A stretch of DNA of 34,089 nucleotides from DATIYF01 sp035517775 (GTDB lineage Bacteria > Acidobacteriota > Terriglobia > Terriglobales > Acidobacteriaceae). Below the pieces are notes generated by a model that was not told the DNA's origin, made no database searches, and saw nothing but the letters and a program-made list of their open reading frames with translations. Positions 30,746-34,089 of this stretch are shown here, piece by piece. Each line of letters begins with the position of its first letter. The stretch's first letter is position 1. A program made the position numbers and the translations under genes. The stretch is from NCBI GenBank assembly GCA_035517775.1, contig DATIYF010000034.1:1-34089 (forward strand), given 5' to 3'.

Positions 30746-31861
30746 ATGAAGGAATTTTTCCTCTGCTCCTGCGCACAATTCGAAAATAAAGTCGTAACTT
30801 CCACCTTCGTTGTCGTTTCCAAGCAGATCAAGCCCAAGAAGACGGGCGAACCCTACCTCGCGCTCACCCTGGGCGACCGCAGCGGCCAGATCGAAGCCAA
30901 GATGTGGGACAACGTGGATGAGGTGCTGGAGGCCTTCGAGCAGGATGACTTTCTCAAGGTCAAGGGGCTGATCAATAAGTACAAGAACCGCTTCCAGCTG
31001 ACCATTCATAAACTGCGCCGCCTGCAGGAATCCGAGGTTGATTTTTCCGACTACCTGCCGAAGACCGCCAAAGATATCGGCGAGCTGTGGCAGACGCTGG
31101 CGGGTTTTGTGGCGGGCTTTCAGAACCCTTATCTCAAGGCGCTGGTGGAAGCCTTCATGGCCGACCCCGAGATCGCCGAGGCCTACCGCAATGCACCCGC
31201 GGCCAAGACGCTGCATCACGCTTACATCGGCGGCCTGCTCGATCACGTGGTTTCGCTTTTCAAGTCGTGCGACTTGATGTGCCGCAACTATCCCCAGGTG
31301 AACCGCGATCTGCTGCTCACCGGCGCGTTTCTGCACGATATCGGGAAGATTCACGAATTGACCTACAACCGCTCATTCAGTTACACGACCCAGGGACAAC
31401 TGCTTGGCCACATGGTGATCGAACTGGAGATGCTGCAGGCGAAAACCGCGGGAATTCCCGGCTTTCCGGATGAGATGAGGACGCTGGTCGAGCACATGAT
31501 CATCAGCCATCATGGGCAATATGAATTCGGCTCGCCCAAGCTGCCCATGTTTCCGGAAGCCCTGATGCTGCACTACCTGGACGATCTCGACTCCAAGATG
31601 GAAGCCATGCGGGCGCACTTCGAGCGCGAAGCGCTGAACGATTCACCCTGGACCAGCTACAACGCCTCGCTGGGCCGGCCCTTGCTCAATATCGCCAAAT
31701 TTCTGGAACCGAAGGAACGAGGGGCGAAAAAGGAAGGGCCCGAGCAGGAGCTTCCCTTCGGGGAAACCGAGGCAGTTCTGCAGGAAACGGTTTCTGCCCA
31801 GCCGGCGGCGGCGCAGGAAGGACCGGCCGTGCCGGCTCCGGTTGGTCCGAACAAGACTTAG
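30746..31861 (+). CDS. YhaM/CbfA-like 3'-5' exoribonuclease (OB fold + HD domain)
   Basis: This 371-residue protein has an N-terminal OB fold (about 10-95; STFVVVSKQIKPKKTGEPYLALTLGDRSG, IEAKMWDN, LKVKGLINKYKNRFQLTIHKLRRL). An HD domain follows (about 150-300) with the metal ligands in LHHAYIGGLLDHVVS, GAFLHDIGKIHEL, LVEHMIISHHGQYEFGSP and LHYLDDLDSK. This is the YhaM/CbfA architecture, a Mn-dependent 3'-5' exonuclease of RNA in Firmicutes. The C-terminal about 60 residues are a low-complexity Ala/Pro/Glu tail. ATG 30746 follows a short GAGAGG. The fold match is firm; the activity is inferred from family. Confidence 0.93.
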   Translation: MKEFFLCSCAQFENKVVTSTFVVVSKQIKPKKTGEPYLALTLGDRSGQIEAKMWDNVDEVLEAFEQDDFLKVKGLINKYKNRFQLTIHKLRRLQESEVDFSDYLPKTAKDIGELWQTLAGFVAGFQNPYLKALVEAFMADPEIAEAYRNAPAAKTLHHAYIGGLLDHVVSLFKSCDLMCRNYPQVNRDLLLTGAFLHDIGKIHELTYNRSFSYTTQGQLLGHMVIELEMLQAKTAGIPGFPDEMRTLVEHMIISHHGQYEFGSPKLPMFPEALMLHYLDDLDSKMEAMRAHFEREALNDSPWTSYNASLGRPLLNIAKFLEPKERGAKKEGPEQELPFGETEAVLQETVSAQPAAAQEGPAVPAPVGPNKT

Positions 31862-31982
31862 CAGGCGGCCCTGTACCACAGTTCCAGCCAACCCACTTGT
31901 GTGATCCCGTTTTTGCACCGTACCCTAAGTGGGAACGACCATCAGTGGGCAATTATCATCGAACATTATTTCTGGAGGCATC

Positions 31983-32663
31983 ATGCGTTCACGAGGAATA
32001 GCAATTGCCCTGGGGCTGTGCCTGTGCGCCGGACTTTTTGGCTGCAGCAGCAAGCCCACCGGGGCCAACGGCGGTAATGACACCTCGAACAGCAGCACGC
32101 CGAGCACGTCCAACAATGCCACGCCGGCCGCTCCGGCGCAGCCGCCGGCGCCGCAGCCGGTGGTGGTTCCGGCGGGCACCATGCTGACGGTGCGCCTGGG
32201 CCAGACGGTAGGGTCAAAGGTGAGCCAGCCGGGAGAGGCTTTCTCCGGCACTCTGGCCAAGCCCGTGGAGGTCGGCGGCCAGGCCGCCATTCCTTCCGGC
32301 TCGACGGTCAACGGCACGGTAGTGGATGCGAAGCCGCTCGGTCACTTCGCCGGCGGGGCGCGGCTGGCCTTGAAGCTGACTTCCATCCAGATTAATGGCG
32401 CCGAGCAGGCGATCCGCACCGCGGAGGTCGTTCGCGTGCTCAAGGGCAAAGGCAAGCGTACCGGCATTCTGGCCGGGGGCGGCGCGGGCCTGGGCGCGCT
32501 CATTGGCGGACTGGCGGGCGGCGGCAAGGGCGCAGCCATTGGAGCGGTGGCCGGAGCCGGGGCCGGCACGGCGGGTGGGGCCGTGACTGGAAATAAGGAA
32601 ATTGTGTTTCCCGCGGAATCGGTTCTCAGCTTCAAACTCGAACAGTCGCTGGAAGTAAAATAA
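31983..32663 (+). CDS. Lipoprotein with C-terminal glycine-zipper region
   Basis: This 226-residue protein starts at ATG 31983 with GGAGG 4 nt upstream. It has a lipoprotein signal peptide with lipobox LFGC (Cys about 21) and a Ser/Pro/Ala-rich linker. A small beta domain follows (VVVPAGTMLTVRLGQTVGSKVSQPGEAFSGTLAKPV...). A glycine-zipper stretch (about 170-205; GGGAGLGALIGGLAGGGKGAAIGAVAGAGAGTAGG) precedes a last strand, VFPAESVLSFKLEQSL. The Gly-rich segment could insert into a membrane. It is probably an outer-membrane lipoprotein. It resembles acidobacterial BON/zipper-type envelope proteins, with no known activity. The upstream 120 bp hold no clear promoter. Confidence 0.88.
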   Translation: MRSRGIAIALGLCLCAGLFGCSSKPTGANGGNDTSNSSTPSTSNNATPAAPAQPPAPQPVVVPAGTMLTVRLGQTVGSKVSQPGEAFSGTLAKPVEVGGQAAIPSGSTVNGTVVDAKPLGHFAGGARLALKLTSIQINGAEQAIRTAEVVRVLKGKGKRTGILAGGGAGLGALIGGLAGGGKGAAIGAVAGAGAGTAGGAVTGNKEIVFPAESVLSFKLEQSLEVK

Positions 32664-32678
32664 TTTTCCGTTCGGCGA

Positions 32679-32698
32679 GGCCGGGCTGGCGCCCGGCC
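32679..32698. repeat. GC-rich hairpin 'ggccgggc...gcccggcc'
   Basis: A perfect 8-bp stem with a tggc loop lies between the lipoprotein stop and the HAD start. It shares its core with 15210-15233. There is no T-tract. Confidence 0.5.
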
Positions 32699-32713
32699 CC
32701 GCCAACGGCTGCC

Positions 32714-33409
32714 ATGCTCGATTTCTCCCGCTTTCAGGTTCTCAGCTTCGATTGCTACGGCACCCTCATCGATTGGGAGTCGGGGATTTTCTCGGCCCTG
32801 CGGCCGATTTTGTCTGCGCATGGCTGCGATCTTGCCGCGAACAAACTGCTCGAACTCTACGGTGAACTGGAGGCCGAGGCCGAGCAGGGCGGCTTTCAGC
32901 CGTACGGTGAGGTATTGCAGGCGGTAGTCCGCGGGTTTGGCCAGCGCCTGAAATTCACGCCTTCTGGAGCGGAATGCCGCGCGCTGCCCGAATCTCTGGC
33001 AGGCTGGCAGCCCTTTCCCGATACGGTGGCCGCTCTGCGCCGGCTAAAGGAGCGGCACAAGCTGGCGATAATTTCCAACATAGATGATGACTTGTTCGCC
33101 ACCACCGCCCCCAAGCTGGGGGTGGATTTCGATTTCGTGATCACGGCCCAGCAGGCGCAGGCCTATAAGCCTTCGCTCGAGGTTTTTCGGCTTGCGCAAA
33201 AGAGAATCGGCATCGCGCCTGAGGGTTGGCTGCACGTCGGGCAAAGCATTTATCACGACGTGATTCCGGCGCAAGCGCTCGGCCTGGCCACGGTGTGGGT
33301 GAACCGGCCTTCGCCGCGGGCGGGCGTGGGCGCGGTGAAAGCGGCCGCGGGCAAGCCGGATGTCGAGGTCACCAGTCTTCGTGCGCTGGCAGAGATGGCG
33401 GGTGGGTGA
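32714..33409 (+). CDS. HAD-superfamily hydrolase (haloacid dehalogenase type II-like)
   Basis: This 231-residue protein has the HAD motifs in order: SFDCYGTLIDWE (motif I, nucleophile Asp; the second acidic position is Tyr-Gly-Thr as in type II haloacid dehalogenases), LAIISNIDDDLFA (motif II), AQAYKPSLEVF (motif III Lys) and GQSIYHDVIPAQALGLATVWVN (motif IV). The C1-type cap lies between motifs I and II. These enzymes hydrolyse C-halogen or phosphate ester bonds; Asp-Cys-Tyr-Gly-Thr with the SN and KPS motifs fits the dehalogenase-like group, but the substrate cannot be read. ATG 32714 follows 50 bp after the lipoprotein gene. Confidence 0.92.
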   Translation: MLDFSRFQVLSFDCYGTLIDWESGIFSALRPILSAHGCDLAANKLLELYGELEAEAEQGGFQPYGEVLQAVVRGFGQRLKFTPSGAECRALPESLAGWQPFPDTVAALRRLKERHKLAIISNIDDDLFATTAPKLGVDFDFVITAQQAQAYKPSLEVFRLAQKRIGIAPEGWLHVGQSIYHDVIPAQALGLATVWVNRPSPRAGVGAVKAAAGKPDVEVTSLRALAEMAGG

Positions 33410-33501
33410 TATCCGAGGGCTGAGAAGCCAGGCCCTCCCACGGGGCCCATCTTGAGTATTAGACTGAGGCGGCGCTCCCAGCGCGCAAGGATTCCGCAGC
33501 C

Positions 33502-34089
33502 ATGCCCATGACCCGCACCAACCCGCTTTCTTATCTGACCGATCAACTGGATGAACTCAAGGCCAAAGGCACCCACTTCAAGCTGCGCGTGCTCGACGAT
33601 GAGCCGGCCCCGGTCTGCACCTTCGACGGCAAGAGAGTGATCAATCTTGCTTCGAATAATTACCTGGGGCTGGCGACGCATCCCAAGCTGCGCCAGGCCG
33701 CCATCGAGGCGACGCGCAAGTACGGCGTAGGTTCCGGCGCGGTGCGCACCATTGCCGGCACCATGAAAATCCACATGGAGCTGGAAGAAAAGATTGCCCG
33801 CTTCAAAAATGTTGAGGCCTGCGTGGTGTTTCAATCGGGATTCGCGGCCAACGCGGGGACGGTTTCCGCGGTGCTGGGCAAAGATGATTTCATTATTTCC
33901 GACCAGCTCAATCATGCTTCCATCATTGACGGGGCGCGGCTTTCACGGGCCAAGATTCTGGTCTTCGAGCACAAGAATATCGCTCAGGCGGAAGAAAGGC
34001 TGGCCAGCGTGAAAGACGAGCCCGGCCGCAAGCTGTTGATCACCGACGGTGTGTTTTCGATGGATGGCGATATCGGGCCGCTGCCCGCC
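33502..34089 (+). CDS. kbl: Glycine C-acetyltransferase / 2-amino-3-ketobutyrate CoA ligase (3' truncated)
   Basis: The first 196 codons of a PLP-dependent alpha-oxoamine synthase are present and run off the window end. Conserved segments are INLASNNYLGLATHPKL, KYGVGSGAVRTIAGTMKIHMELEEKIARFK, ACVVFQSGFAANAGTVS, DDFIISDQLNHASIIDGARLS and ITDGVFSMDGDIGPLP. They fit the kbl branch better than biotin BioF because of the GAVRTIAGTMKIHxELE block. The enzyme splits 2-amino-3-ketobutyrate with CoA to glycine and acetyl-CoA, usually after threonine dehydrogenase. The PLP lysine lies beyond the window. AAGGA at 33487-33491 precedes ATG 33502. Confidence 0.93.
   Translation, partial: MPMTRTNPLSYLTDQLDELKAKGTHFKLRVLDDEPAPVCTFDGKRVINLASNNYLGLATHPKLRQAAIEATRKYGVGSGAVRTIAGTMKIHMELEEKIARFKNVEACVVFQSGFAANAGTVSAVLGKDDFIISDQLNHASIIDGARLSRAKILVFEHKNIAQAEERLASVKDEPGRKLLITDGVFSMDGDIGPLPA

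Noticed and set aside
1..34089. CRISPR arrays, insertion sequences, integrases, phage genes or rRNA
   Set aside because: No regularly spaced repeats of CRISPR length, no transposase or integrase motifs and no rRNA-like sequence were found by eye.

Overview
The window is a GC-rich, gene-dense piece of a bacterial chromosome with about 32 protein genes (two cut by the window ends) and one tRNA. It most resembles an Acidobacteriota genome. The reasons are the kinds of hypothetical proteins (a DUF6599-like protein, secreted TPR/gluzincin proteins, PEGA and STAS proteins), frequent GTG/TTG starts, and short dispersed intergenic repeats of the 'accacaaaggacacgaagg' and 'cttcgcgtccgcgaag' types. This assignment is an inference from gene content, not a database result. 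No insertion sequence, phage, integrase, CRISPR array or rRNA was seen.

Layout. 1-1956: the 3' end of alaS, a Phd/VapC toxin-antitoxin pair with a textbook palindromic operator and an apparently leaderless promoter, and a small SpoIIAA/STAS-like protein. 2055-5248 (minus strand): a Rieske oxygenase coupled to a secreted protein with a C-terminal CPVG/CPWHG motif, preceded by a CreD-like membrane protein with an inverted repeat in its promoter. 5419-9628 (plus strand): an envelope cluster of lytic transglycosylase, AMIN-domain N-acetylmuramoyl-L-alanine amidase and a DUF6599-like anchored protein. 9629-9995: tandem promoters followed by a rho-independent terminator, a candidate small RNA or attenuated leader. 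9996-13153: a zinc-ribbon membrane protein, tRNA-Thr(CGT), a MarR regulator and a CLC/CBS anion transporter. 13266-15072 (minus): a membrane-anchored trypsin-like protease and a PEGA-domain protein with a strong terminator. 15516-17142 (plus): a SnoaL-like protein, OsmC and D-aminoacyl-tRNA deacylase. 17178-19156 (minus): a YflT-like/STAS fusion and a beta-propeller protein. 19364-20734: a secreted protein with kinase-fold-like motifs. 20828-25209 (minus): folP, a single-domain response regulator and a large M1-like metallopeptidase. 25301-27627 (plus): a TPR gluzincin and a PP2C/SpoIIE phosphatase. 27593-29395 (minus): an M49-like metallopeptidase that overlaps the phosphatase tail. 29571-34089 (plus): a SurA-type PPIase, a YhaM-like OB/HD nuclease, a glycine-zipper lipoprotein, a HAD hydrolase and the start of a kbl-type acyltransferase.

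The main themes are envelope maintenance and secreted protein processing (transglycosylase, amidase, SurA-like chaperone, four peptidases, lipoprotein), partner-switch/STAS signalling (STAS fusion, PP2C, response regulator) and ordinary housekeeping (alaS, dtd, folP, tRNA, kbl). The most interesting unexplained items are the secreted kinase-like protein (19364-20734), the promoter-terminator cassette at 9700-9871, the long hairpin over the start region of the transglycosylase gene (5483-5530), and the regulatory palindromes at 918-938, 5267-5287 and 10834-10876.
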